From: Zeugodacus cucurbitae
Lineage: Eukaryota > Arthropoda > Insecta > Diptera > Tephritidae
NCBI RefSeq assembly: GCF_028554725.1
Contig: NC_071667.1
Coordinates: forward strand, 50,275,501 to 50,339,500
DNA: 64,000 nt
Reading direction: 5' to 3'
The first letter of the stretch is position 1, and the number at the start of each line of letters is the position of its first letter. The notes beneath the pieces are model-generated. The model did no database searches, was not told the DNA's origin, and was given only the letters and a program-made list of their open reading frames with translations. Below, one piece after another: positions 28,201-41,600 of the stretch. The translations under genes and the position numbers were made by a program.

Positions 28201-31200
28201 TTATGAACAACAAAAACAAAAATGTATAAGAGTTATTAGTTAATCGAGTAGTCGGCTGTGAGAAATGCAAAAATTGGTTTCTCAATTATAATATTAATGT
28301 GTTAAATTTATTTGGCTGTGCGAAAAGGCTATTAGAATCTCTGTGTAACAATTAAAAATTATAATTCATATATACAAATATTTATATAGAATTAATATTA
28401 AATTCATCCTAACATCAATTGGAAAATTTTAATAATCTCTACATTTCATGCATCCATCCCTTCATTTAATAAAAAAAAATATTTAATATGAATTTAGAAG
28501 TTACGTATACCACACGTACTACCTAGAGGGGAGATGTGGCTCAGAAAAAATAAAAGCAATTCCCCGATTGATAGATATACTTTGACCATCATACCTTGCA
28601 ACCTCACTATTTGCACTACAATTTTTCCCAACTCTGCTGTACTTAAATATGTACTTAGAAAGCTACGCGCATTTAGTATATTTGAAAAACTTTGTATCAC
28701 TGTTGGCAATTTTGGTTTGCGTGTGTTTTTTATGAGCTTTTGTTTTCATTTTCTGTCTAGTCAAAATTTTCATTCCCCATTGACGCGGAATTAAGTCGAA
28801 GCCATTGCATTACAATTATACCGTTTTTCTGCGCACTTTTATCGACACACATCTCTCGCTTTTTTCGCGCAAATATTTAACAATTAAATTGTAAGTTTAT
28901 TACGAATTCATTTCGAGCTTTGGCGGATTTTTAATTTTATGCTGGCTTAAAATGGTTATAATCGCACACATCTACACACATGCTGCATACTATATGATTG
29001 CCATTTCTTTTTATTTATTTTTTAATGCCATTGTTTTTGCACGAGCATGCTAATACTTTTAAACCGCAAAATCCCTTTCGCATGCAGGCATATATTATTG
29101 AAAATGTATTTGCAGAATATTTTGTCATATTTTTTCTGGTTGCCATGCCATGGCATTTAACTTAATTTGTTTCAATTAATTGTGTGGCGACACTGTGAGC
29201 ATATGTTTTAATGCAATTATTTAGAGTATTCGGGTTCATAAATAATTCGAGTTTATTTACCATACATACTCGATACTTTTAATAACACTAATGACTTTCG
29301 AAATGTTAATAATTGATTTTGATTTTTCTATTTTATATTGCTAATCAGTGCGCGTCAATTGTTAATTAAATATTGTTTGTGATGCTGTCACATTTCACTA
29401 ATTTTATAATGACAGGGACTCACATAAAAGCTTCAGCGTCGTTTCCTTAATGTGTTCATATATTAAACGGATGGTTAGATAACCTCCAGTTAATACGATT
29501 ATCTATACTATTATTGTAAAGAGGAAAGATTTGTAAGTATGTTTGTAATGAATACATTCAAAAACTACTGTGCCTATTTGAAAAATTATTTCACTATTGG
29601 AAAGATACTTTCACCAGGAGTATAGCCTTTATTTTTTGCAATAATCTCTACTTTCAAGAAATATTTGCCAGATGAGGGTATCAAAAAGACTCCGTGATGA
29701 AAAATCTTAATCAGAAACTGAAAATCGTCTTGCAAGTCATTCTCTTCGCATCGTAATCGCGTGCCAGAGAGTCAAGTAAGGAGCGCTCGCAGCTGCTTGC
29801 TGAACAAAATTTTAAAACCTCCCAAGTATGCGCTTGAAAGTCGAGTACGGAGCCGGAGCAGTCTGCTAGTTGTTAATATTTTAGGACAGAAGTCCACGAA
29901 AGGCTTATTGTGAGTACACAAAAAGTTGACGACAGTTGGTCTCTTTGTCGCCATTTCTTTTATCAAATTTTACATTACGGATTGGTATTAACTGATGGTT
30001 AATCTCTCTATAACTCTTGACATATTTTTAATGACGGTTTGAATGAGCGAATATTGTGAAATTTGATTTGAATTTTGATTAAACTTTCGTTAATATTGTA
30101 AATATAAAAAGTCACGTGAGTTATATTCTTTAAATTTGTTTAACGTATTTACATAAAAACTACACTTTGCCAATTAGTTACGTGGATTACATTACAGTTT
30201 ACTTTAGTATTGAGTACTAGAAGCGTAGTCCATTCTGCATTGTTTCACTCAACTATGATATTATTATGGCAACGTAGATAGAAGTTCAAAGGCTAAACTA
30301 AGCACCACCCACCAGTTTGTGTTCCAAATGAATGAATGTTTTTTACATTTTATTGTTGTAGTGATTTTCAATTACCAGTTAACCCTCTAATTAACTGTAA
30401 ATCCGTTAAGCATTGCAAACCAACCTTTAAGTGGCGTGAGCTATTGGCGATTGAGTTAATTAGCTACAATCTATTCAAAAAAATTCTGCATCCACCATTG
30501 AAACGGCATGTGGTGGTCATTTTCTCTTTCATGTGGTGCTACCTATACGAAGTACGATTATGCATTTTATTCTTATATGTATTTGTAGGCTTCATATTTG
30601 CATTTGCCACACATTTATGAATCTATAAAAGAGTTGTAAAATTTGTAACTAGAACCGGAAAGTGGCTTTTTCCCTTAAAAATGCAATTCCATAGCATCGT
30701 TTGTTTTACTAAAATTTTATTTATTCTTTCAGTTAATTAACTTATTTGATTTACTTAATTCTTGTTAATAATTTTTATCATTTCAGAAGTATTTATGTAC
30801 CTTTTATAAATCAATTGTTTATTCTTTCTTCTGGAACATTATTGATTTCAAGTAGATAATTACTGTCGAAAAAATAACGGTAATTTTCGTTTTTTGGAAA
30901 AATATCTATTCGTTTTGGCTCTTCTTGTGGAAATTGAAGCTGAGGCATCATTGCTGTATTGTTTTTGGAACAAACAATGAAGTGTACGTTTTTAACAAAA
31001 GAAATTGCAAAACTCATAAAAACGTGTCTTACCTTAGCAGCTGCTATAGATAAAGTAATAAATTAATACAGCTGACAATTTTATCGCAAAATTGCCATGC
31101 AAAAACGCGATTTTCTAAGACAAAGCTTGATTCTTAATATTCGTCAAACTATTTCGAGGTAATCCTCTCACAATAGGCGTTATTACCGTTACTTTTTTAT

Positions 31201-34200
31201 TTAATTCTGAAGGACCTTGCGATTTTAGTTGGTTGTGATTGGAGTTTGATAGTCAACGGTTAACCAAAGCCAACAAATAGACGACGTGAGTTGCTGAAGC
31301 TGGTAATGCCAATCATTGTTCAAATGTATTCTTGTGAATCGGTATTGGTCAATGGCGGTCCTTTGTTTTTGACCATATGATTTGATATGTACATATAATA
31401 CTATTGCCTTTACTTATAGGGAAGTGAGCTATCCAAGGTATCTAGTTTCAGAGTAATGACAAAATAAATAACTATTTATTTGAATTCTATGAAAAAATGA
31501 ATCACATATAAAATATACCAGGAACAAAGGAACACTTTATTCATCATTTGAAGAGGGGAAACTTCAGCGTATATACAATTTATATACATAAAGTACACAT
31601 GTGTGCATATATATTTATTATGACTCATTTAACCAAAATATTTTAATTATTGTCCATATAAACACTGGTTTGCTGTTTCTACAACCATTTTTTATTTACC
31701 GCTACATGCACGTGAATGTAATTACGTGTGCAGGGTTGCACCGCTCAAATCTACTATACTGCCTAGCACATAAATAAATATGCGCCTGTGTGCTTATCGA
31801 AATTGCAAGCATATCAGCCATCAGAAAGCAAATAAACAAATTTTTGCATGCTTTCATACTCGCATTTACATAAGTGCCATATGGATACCTACCTATATGG
31901 CGTTACGAGTATTCATAAAGTTGTGCGTGTGGTTATGTTTTCTCATGCTTAAACGCCTACGGCGAACCACATTTTTGCGCTTCAAATACCTCGCTGGTAT
32001 TTAATTGTGGCATATTTGTGTAATCGGCGGATGCGTGACGTGTGCGACCTTTCGCTGACCCGCGCTATACCAGGTTTATAGCAGCCTATGAGTAATATAG
32101 CGGCACGTGATAAAGGGTTGACGTCAAGTTAAAATAATTTGCATAGTCGCATTTGTCGCGACAACAACGTCATTTTCAATTACATGTGTGGATGTATGTG
32201 TGTATGTTTGTGTTTTGTATGCAAAACCCACAACAGCGGCAAGCCATTTTACTTAGCATAATTACACTTGTTTATAGTGCAACATGCAACTTTGTCAATA
32301 TTTGTTTATACATTTTCACTGCCAAAGTGCTTGCACACATATGTACTTACATAACTGTGCGCGTGTATAACTGTAAAGCACCATAATTGTGGACTAGATT
32401 GAATTGCTGCGATAAGTCAGCCCAAAAAATAGAAAAAGTAGCAGTCAGCTCTATTAGAAACGGAGAACGCAGCTGCCACCGTTATGTTGGGCTAAAATTA
32501 TTTATTATTTTAGTTTATGTTTTTATGCTTTACAAGTTTATTCGATTGCATTTTTTTGTTACTACAATAATTTGAACGACATTTTTGAACGTTATTTACA
32601 GTAGTTTCGCCGAAAAGCCAGCAGGCTTTGTCACCTCAACCGCAATGAACTCGTTATGCACACGTTACCTATGCTCGTATGCCTGTATGCGCCGCCCTCA
32701 CACACATGCTTTATGCGCTGACATTTATATTGCCGCCGTTTTGCAGCAATTTGGTCCTTCCGTCATTGGAGTAGGCGCTTTTGTACCTTTACCACACATA
32801 CATATGTATGTCCTGTTATGTGCATTTATGTACATGTCTGCCTCGTTTCATGCACAGCTCAAAAGTGTGTGTGTGCTGTAGATTTTTATCGACGTATTTT
32901 AATTGATTGCTTTTATGAAGCTTTCGCAGGTAAAAGTGGTGAATTAATTTACTGCGCGCTACCGTTATCCGCTGCTACAACAAATATTTTCTTTTGCACT
33001 GCCGCAATTGTAAACGATTATACCCCATACATACACACAGACATAAATACAAAGGCACTAGCGTCCTTATGGTACCACAAATCCATAGTTTTCCTGAGTG
33101 CATCGACTGGCTGTTGCTCCCTTCACTATTCAGCAGCTGGTCACCGCACTGTTCTGTTAGCTGGGTCCTTAAGCGGCCGCAGCAGCGCTACTACTACTTT
33201 ACTTTAATACACACAGTCACAGGCACTCTCACCCCCACAACTTGCACTCACCTACGTCGTTAATCGCCAACGTCTACAGTCGGCCCACTGCTGCGCAAAC
33301 ATATGTGAACATTCGCCTGATGTCTGAAATGATGATTAATTGTCTGGGTGGAAGTTAAAAGTGTGTAAATCGCAAGTATTGATTGTCTCGGTGTTCCGCC
33401 GCAGCCGGTGTTTGCGCTGCTGTGCCGTGGTTGAAGTGAGAATTTATTGATTTTCTACATCATGGCGGCAGCAACTCCTTGAGTGCTATTGTGGAATCCT
33501 TAGAGTGTGTTTGTCATAGATATTGATGTGCACAGGAAACGAATTATGAAAAATTGTAAAATTTATGAAGCAACGCATGCCGTTAGTCAACAGTTTTGTT
33601 TTGTAGATGATAGAAGTAAATTAAGGAATTATGTGTTTAGATGAATCATATATAATAATAATAGTTAAAGAAGTAATATACACTTAAGGGGTTATATACA
33701 GTTAGAATTTTCAAAAAATCGATTTTTTTTTTATTTCATTTTCGTTATGTACATATATTTAAGAATACACACAGAAAATTTCATATCGTTCCGGTGAATA
33801 TTTTCAAAGTTACAAGCAAATTTGAAAAGGCGTTTCAGAGTGCTTGGAAGTACAAGGTCCGAGCTGCAGCGCGTTTTTCTCAAAATGGTATTTTCAAAGT
33901 CGGTGACCAACATTACTCGAAAACGGCTACACCGATTAGTCTCAAATTTTAACACGACCTTCTTAAATATATTTTTTAGTATATAATCGAAGATTTTTTC
34001 TCTCCGTTAAATATTTTTTTTTTGAGAAACCGCCATTTTGTCAAAAAAATTTATTTTGCTTATTCCTTCGATTAATTACTAGATTTAACATTATTTTATC
34101 TAAATCTGTTTGGTTTTTTAATTTCAAATGATCCAGTTCCGAGATATAGTGGTCACCGCAAAACGTCTTTTCTGAGAGGAGCTCCTGGAGATCAGCTGTA

Positions 34201-37200
34201 GCTCTTTTTCAAATAAATATTTTTACTAGTACTAAGTCTTAAAATACAGTTAAAAGATACCATAATATGTGTATAAATTTTTGGATCAGAAAAAATTCTG
34301 GAAAATTCACTTTTTTTCGGCCGTTTAACTGTATATAACCCCTTAAAGCTGAGAAGTAATCGAATTGACGATTCCGATTATTGTTCCAATAACAGAATTC
34401 AAAAGAAAATGGGTATACGTCAGTCCCTATCCCTTATACTTACTAGTTATATCTAATATTGTTTCCAATGAAATTGAGGAGAAAAAACCCTTGTATTAAT
34501 CTTCGCAGGAGGAAACACATATAAAATATCCCTTAAGAGGTGCTCAAAAAATCTATTTTTTTATTACTTGCTTTCTTATTATGTCTAGAATACGGTAGTA
34601 AAATTTTTAAAAATTCGAAGTCGTTTTAAAAATACAGCAGTTAAAAGAAGATGCTGTTCGAAGCGCTGAGTTGGCAGCTGGAAACTTTGAACGTGTTTTC
34701 ATCAAAACTGTGTTTTTAAAACTTTCTTCCATCGTATCTCAAAAATGGCTTGACCGAATGACATGAAATTTGTAGGGTACGACCAACACATGTAAACGCA
34801 TAGTATGCACTAGAATCAATCAAAAAATCCTAAAGCTTTTTACCAAAAACAAAGATGGAAAATCACAATTTGAAAACCCGAGTACAGGACAGAATAAATG
34901 CAACATTTTTTTGAGAAAAGAAAGCGCTATTAAATTAGTATGTTTGGACATCTCTCCGTAGAAAGTCTTCCATATATCTTCTCTTCAATTCTTCGCATTC
35001 TTAACTAACTTAATTATTACTAAATACTGTTACTTAAAAACCGTTTATGCTTATTATTTCCTCGTTTATCTTACATTTTCAGACATTAAACGTGGCAAGT
35101 TGGCCTACAATGCCACCGCAGCGTCATCTGCAATGCCCACAGCTACTAATATTAGCTTAAGTCCAACAAAAGTAGGCAACACAAATGTACAACAACAAGC
35201 TAGTCAAAACCCTAATAAAATGATGCCGCCTGCACAGGTGCATTATCAGGTGCATCAACAGCAACAACAACAACAGCAAAATGTGATAAAGAATGTGACA
35301 AACAATGCAGACATCAAAATAAAACAACAGCAGGAACAACAACCGCCCAATTCACTTAACGCAGACAGCAAAATGTGGCGCAAAGATGCTGAACGTGTGC
35401 CACCATTGCCGCAAGCTGCTACAACAACAACAAATGCAATAACCACAATCGCTGGCGAAGAAAACAATGTGGCAACGCCCACTTGGACGACAGCAAGCGG
35501 GGGCAGTGGAATGAGCCATCAACAGAACACAAGTCGCTACATAAAACGCGCACCCTCCTCGCCAGTGAAGAAGCAGCAGCCGAATTTTAAAGATGATCCC
35601 ACAGGATATCTGCAGCAACAGACAGCGTTGCTGCACAGCTCAATGATGAATGTTGCCATGGACGAAGATGACGATGAAGACGAGGAAGAAGACGACGAGC
35701 TCGAGGCCGATGCATGTGCTGAGGATGACGCAGAAATGGCAGATGATGGGGATGATCCAGACGATACTGATGACTATGAAAGTGTGTCTGAGGAAGATAA
35801 GCAGATTAAGATGAGGCATGTGCCAGGCGGCAACAACAACACTACTAACGGTAACGTCAATATAACAATGCAACAGAAAGTGCAGCATGTGACGCAAGAA
35901 ACGACAGGCACTTCAGTTGGTGATAAGAAACCACAAGGCACTTACGCCAAGAAAGTTTATGTGCAGAATGGTGTGACACACTATCAGACGCAGATACAGC
36001 AACATCAACAGCAGCAGCAACAACTGGAGACCACGTTTTATCGACCACAACAGCAGCAGCAACAACGCAAGCCGCAGCAAATTGGCGCTCATCCACAGCA
36101 AATCATTGTCACTTCTAATCAAGTGCATGTGCAGCAGCAACAGCACCAGCAACAGCAGCAGGCGCAACTACAACTACAACAGCAACAGCAAAACCATCAA
36201 CTAAAACAAATGAATGTGGTTTCAATCAACGGTCAGTTGATGGTGCCAACTTCAATGGCCGCAGACGGTGGCACAAACTTCACGCTGACTTTGAAGCCAC
36301 AACAACAGTTGCAGTTGCAACAGCACCAACAACAACCACAACAAATACAACTCATGCAGCAGCAAAACGTTGTTTTTAGGCAACAACAAACACAACCACA
36401 ACAGCATTCGCAGAAACCGAATCTGGTGCCAACCGCGCAAGAATCTCCGGTCTCCTCAAGCACCGCCTTTGCGCGTTCCACACCCGAAACGCAGCGGCAT
36501 ACGCCAAGACCCGAGCAAGTCGGTGCCATATCAACAAGCAATGAGAGTCCATTGCCATGCCCATCTCCAGCCGATTCGGTGGAGTCAGGCAGCTCACGCG
36601 CCTCTTCTTCCAAAATGACGGCATCACCATCGCCAATGCAACAGCAGCAACAACAAAAACAGTTGCAACAGCAACATCACACGTCGCAAGCCAACTCCAA
36701 TCAGGTGGTACAAATGCGCGTACAACAACAACAACCGTCACAACAGCAACACACCCAACAGATACGCATCATACGCCAGGCACCACAACAACAGCACCAG
36801 CAACAACAACCGCAACGCATAGCGCTTGCGCGCAATACGCTCACTTCTATAGCTGCTAGCCGCACCATTACACCAACAACCGCCACTACAACGACAGCCG
36901 CTGCATCAACAGCTGTCACGGTGACCGCTAGTCAGCAGCATTTAGAGACGCTTGCACCGCCACCACAACCGCAAAAGTTGCAAGCCACTGTGCAGAAAGC
37001 CAACAACACAATTCCACTACAGCTGCCCACAAGTCAAATCATAATGACCTCTACGGGACAGTTGATTGTTATGCCGACTAATGGTAAGCCCACGGCGCAA
37101 TTGCAACAGCAACAAGCACAAGGCCAACAACAACTACTGATCACCACAACGGCTAATGGCAATGGCACCGGCAATGGAGCTGGGCAAACGACAACCGGCA

Positions 37201-38626
37201 ACGTTATCATCCAACATCAGCACCACCCACAGAATCAACTGGAAGTGCTGGGCGGTCACCAGCAACTGACCACCGCGAATGGTAGCATCATACTGCAAAA
37301 TGGACAGCAGCACCAGCATCAAGGTGGCTACATTGTAGGTCAGGCATCCACAGCGGGTGCCACCACGACCACTGCGCAACTGCAACCGGCTACAGTTATA
37401 TTAAATTCATCTGGTCAGAATATACTGACCACAAGCAATGGCACTAAGGTGGCGCTGGCGACAACTGCCAATACTGGCAATATTATACACGCTGGCGGTC
37501 AGCAACTAATTGCTGGCAATCAACTGTTGACCACCACACAGAACGGTGCTACGGCCACCACGGGGCTGCTGCACGGACAGCAAGCGGTCGTATTGAATAC
37601 GCTTCCGAACGGCGGCTATGTTATACAACAACAGCAACAGCCTGCTGCTCAGCAGCAATTTGCCACGTTGGATGGTCAGGTGGTAAGTCAGATTGTGCAA
37701 CAGGCTGATGGCACCACCGCCTATGTACAACAAACACAGCAGAGTCCACAGCACACGCAACAACAAGCGCAGGCACAACGCATTATTATCACGTCGCCGG
37801 ATGTGAAGAGACGTGCGAAAAAGCGTAAGAACTCCACTGGCAGTGTCTCGCCAACCAACACGCCCACCACGAGTCTTTCACCACAAATTTCGCCAACTAT
37901 ACCCAACCAAACGGCCATAATACAGCAACAAGCAGCTGCCGCCGCCGCCGCTGCAGCCGTTGCCGTTCAGCAACAGCAGCCAGCACCACCACCTCCGCCA
38001 CAGCCGCAAGTTGTGCAAATCGCTTCGGCTGCACCACAATATCAGCAACAATTCCAACTTAGCCCCGGCATACAGGGCATTGTGGTCAATAAGCCGGCTA
38101 CCGCAACAGCGACACAACCACAACAAATCATCTTACAGAATGGACAAATCATACAGCCAATGAATCTCATTGGGCAGCAATTAATTGTGCCCACCGGTCT
38201 GGTGATGGCACCCGACACCACATTGCTGCAAATACAGAATGTGGGCGCTTGCGGGCCGAGCATACTGACGACCACACCACAGGGCACAACAATGATGTTG
38301 CGCACACCCTCACCCCAAAATAAACAGTTCATTTCGCCCACGGCCACCGGACAGCAATTTATTGTCGGCAGCAATGGGCAATTGAGTCCGATCGGACAAA
38401 TTTATTCGACACCAATGGGTTTGGTAATGCCAACGGCACAACAGCAAGCCGGCACAGCCACGTACGTGCAGCAGAATGCGACCATACAAGTGCAGCAGCA
38501 TCCACAAGCACAACAGCATCAGCAACAGCAGTCACAGCCGCAGGTGCAAGTACAGCAGCACGTGTCAGCACAACAACAGCAGCAACACCATCATCATGTC
38601 GCCATTCAACCGGCCACTGCCGCAAT

Positions 38627-38671
<45 letters not shown>

Positions 38672-41600
38672 ACAGCAACAACAACACACAAATCAACAAC
38701 AACATGTAAGCATGTTGAGCTCTGAGCAAATCGTTATGGAATCAGCAACGTCGTCTTCGTCAGCCACCACATCATCGTTAAATTCATCAATCCGCGGTGG
38801 TCAGCGTTCAGCAGCAGCCAGTCCACCGGACACCACCACCCATAGTCCACGCAGCCCAGAGCGTCCACCCAGTCATCGTAGTGGTGGCAGTGATATGGTT
38901 GGATGAAACAATTATTATTTTTTGCATTTAATCGATTACTAAACCCATTCCGTCGCCTTTGCAGGTACAATGTGTTTCCAGCTCGGAACCGGATGGTGCC
39001 GCTTCGCCACAGAGTGCTGACAGTCGCCAGTCTCCATCGACCACGGACACTGAAAAAGGTATGAATGCTATTGAATTCAATATAAATTGATATCCATTTT
39101 ATTTGTATACGTAATTTATGTGTTATCATGAGTCTCAAAAATCAATAATTCGCTCTGAAGGCAGCAACCAAGCACAATTTTGATATTAATATGACTTGAA
39201 GATTGTATTTTCTTGTAAATTTCGTTAAAAAATATTTAACAGATAACCCGATAATAATTTTTCCTGCATTTGGACACACTGAATCTGCCCAAGAAGCTTA
39301 TCTCCTTTATTATTCTTCTCTATAGAGTCTTTGGGAATATGATATGGACTATTCTTTAAGGTTTAGAGCAAGGATGAACTGTCTTTATCAAAATAGCATA
39401 TAGTTTTTATTAGATTCAGGGTTTCATTATTTAGGTTCTTCTTCTTAATTTGCGTAGAAAATGTGGTTATAGCCGAGTTAACAACAGCGCACCATTCGTT
39501 CTTCTTTCTCTCTGTTTGGCACCAATTTATGATACCAAGTGCTGCCAGATCCTTCTCCACCTGGTCTTTCCAACAGAGTGGAGATCTTCCTCTTCCTCTG
39601 CTTTCATCGGCGGGTACTGCATCGAACACTTTCAAAGCTGGAGCGTTTTCGTCCATTCGGACAACGTGACCTAGCCACTGTCTTTTTATTCGCTGAACTA
39701 TGTCAATGCCATCCATAGCTCATCGTTTCATCTTTTACGGTATTCGACCTTACCAATGTTTATGGCACTAGAGATCCAAGTGCCGTCTCATCGGATGTTG
39801 TCATCGTTCACGCTTCTGCTCCATAAAACAGGACGGAAATGATGAGCGGCTTGTGGAGTTTGGTTTTTGTTCGCCGAGAGAGGACTTTACTTTACAATTG
39901 CCTTCTCCGTCCAAAGTAGCACCTTTATGGCATTTAAGTTGAGCTTTGCAAATAGCGAGCGAACAACCTGAAGCTTGATATCCGAAAAATCGAGCAGCAT
40001 ATGACACAGAGCTCTAAATCTTTTGGAGTGTACTATTTATATAGCTTTCGTCATATGATTTTGTGCCATAAGTGCATATTACATAACCTTATTTATCATA
40101 AGAGTATCTCAAATGTGTATTGTGTTGCAAGTTCGCACCTTCGCTTTCTAATAAACTACGAATCTAGTAATGCACATACGAAAATGTTTGCGATTCCTCG
40201 CCATTTTTCGCATAAAAACTGTGCAAATGGTATTAAATTCGCTTGGCACGAGCATAAAATGCTTTAAAATGGACACCTAATGCGCTCGTAAAATCGTCTG
40301 TTAACCACTTACAATCCACTCGCACGCCCACGCAACTACACATGACTGACACACACACACACACACGAGCACATATGGCAAAAGGCTATTATTCGCTAAA
40401 AATCGACATCGGTAAATATGTACAATAAAAGCAATAAAAATGCGCGCGCAAAAACAGGCACGAACGCACTGTAGCAATGCAAAGCAGAAACCAATAAAAT
40501 ATGTATCATACAACATCCTTAGGGCATTTTTATGCTAGACTGATCAACATGCATACTCGTACATACCCACACACATATACATAAAGTATAAAAATCGAAC
40601 ATATTTTTGAAGCGCAAATACACAGGCTACAAAAGAAGATTTGCAGCAGGTGGGGTGCCGAACGATATCACACATTTTATGCCACTCACATTCGAAGAAG
40701 AAATCAAGACGTTAAACGCAACATTAAATTCTAATCGACATTTATACGCGCACGCAACCTACCATCGCACTAAGGGCGCACTGAATAGGCGCACACAGAT
40801 CTGACGCAGACAGTGTACGCGGAGGCGGAGGTGAAATGAAATGGGGCTAAAATGCCAAAAGGCGCAAAGTGGCAGTGGCAGTAGCGGGTGGAGGCAAGCA
40901 TGAAGCGAAGAATCGTTAAAAATAAGTAGGCTCGTAAATTGTACGCTCTATTAGCTGATGCCGCAGCTGTAGACGCGCCACAGCCGTGGAGGCACAAAAG
41001 CTTTACCTAAGCGCTACATTAAGCTGCCTTCATGCATAAACAGGCTCAAATTTCTATGTATATACGCTTGCAAGCAGTTATTATACGCTTATCCCAGCCG
41101 CAATCAACCTCAAATACATTTGATTGCCGTAAAAGTTACGTATAAGACAGTGAAGAAAGGCGCAGAGCAGCTAAGCGTATTAGAGGCAAGAATGAAACAT
41201 CAGCACTTTTGCTTGCCACACGGCGCACTGATAAATTTCGCTTGCTCATGCTGACAATGCCAATAACGGATTGACGATATAAAAACACACTTACCTTGCA
41301 TATAGATGTATATACATACATGTATATAAATATACCGCTATTTTCTTATAACAAATTTATGAATTTTTATAACAGTAAATATGCGCTTTCGCTTCAACAC
41401 TCTACCTTCAGCACATCATTATATTGACTTTTCATATAAATTTCCATTTTTTATTTATTCCCTTTCTCTCGGCCGCACACCTCATCGTCGTGACTACTGT
41501 TCATGCATCATCGCCATCATGCTGCTCAATCAGGACTTGTTATGTCAAGCGCATATCAAACCACAAATATATACAAGCCGTCAGAGGCGAAGATACGACG

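Larger units (their letters stand above)
13299..35082 (+). other. 21.8-kb intron of sba with transposon debris and a nested gene candidate
   Basis: The interval lies between the microexon and the large exon. It contains a 950-bp TIR element (16013-16962), repeat fragments (18826-18955 and 21541-22609), a decayed reverse-transcriptase gene (about 24500-25600), a TIR element (27962-28287), a Helitron-like element (29502-29869), a candidate spliced small gene on the - strand (30811-31033) and a TTAA-flanked MITE (33688-34342). GC-richer patches near 23.5-24.2 kb and 32.6-33.3 kb carry overlapping open frames in several phases and look non-coding. Regulatory elements are likely in an intron this long, but none could be named. 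Confidence 0.75.

Noticed and set aside
34530..34960. Possible second piggyBac-type MITE
   Set aside because: The left end resembles TTAA plus a related start, but no matching right end was found.
35157..38700. Many - strand and +2/+3 frames over the large sba exon
   Set aside because: They are shadows of the CAA/CAG-rich coding strand, giving poly-Leu, poly-Cys, poly-Val or poly-Ser/Asn frames.
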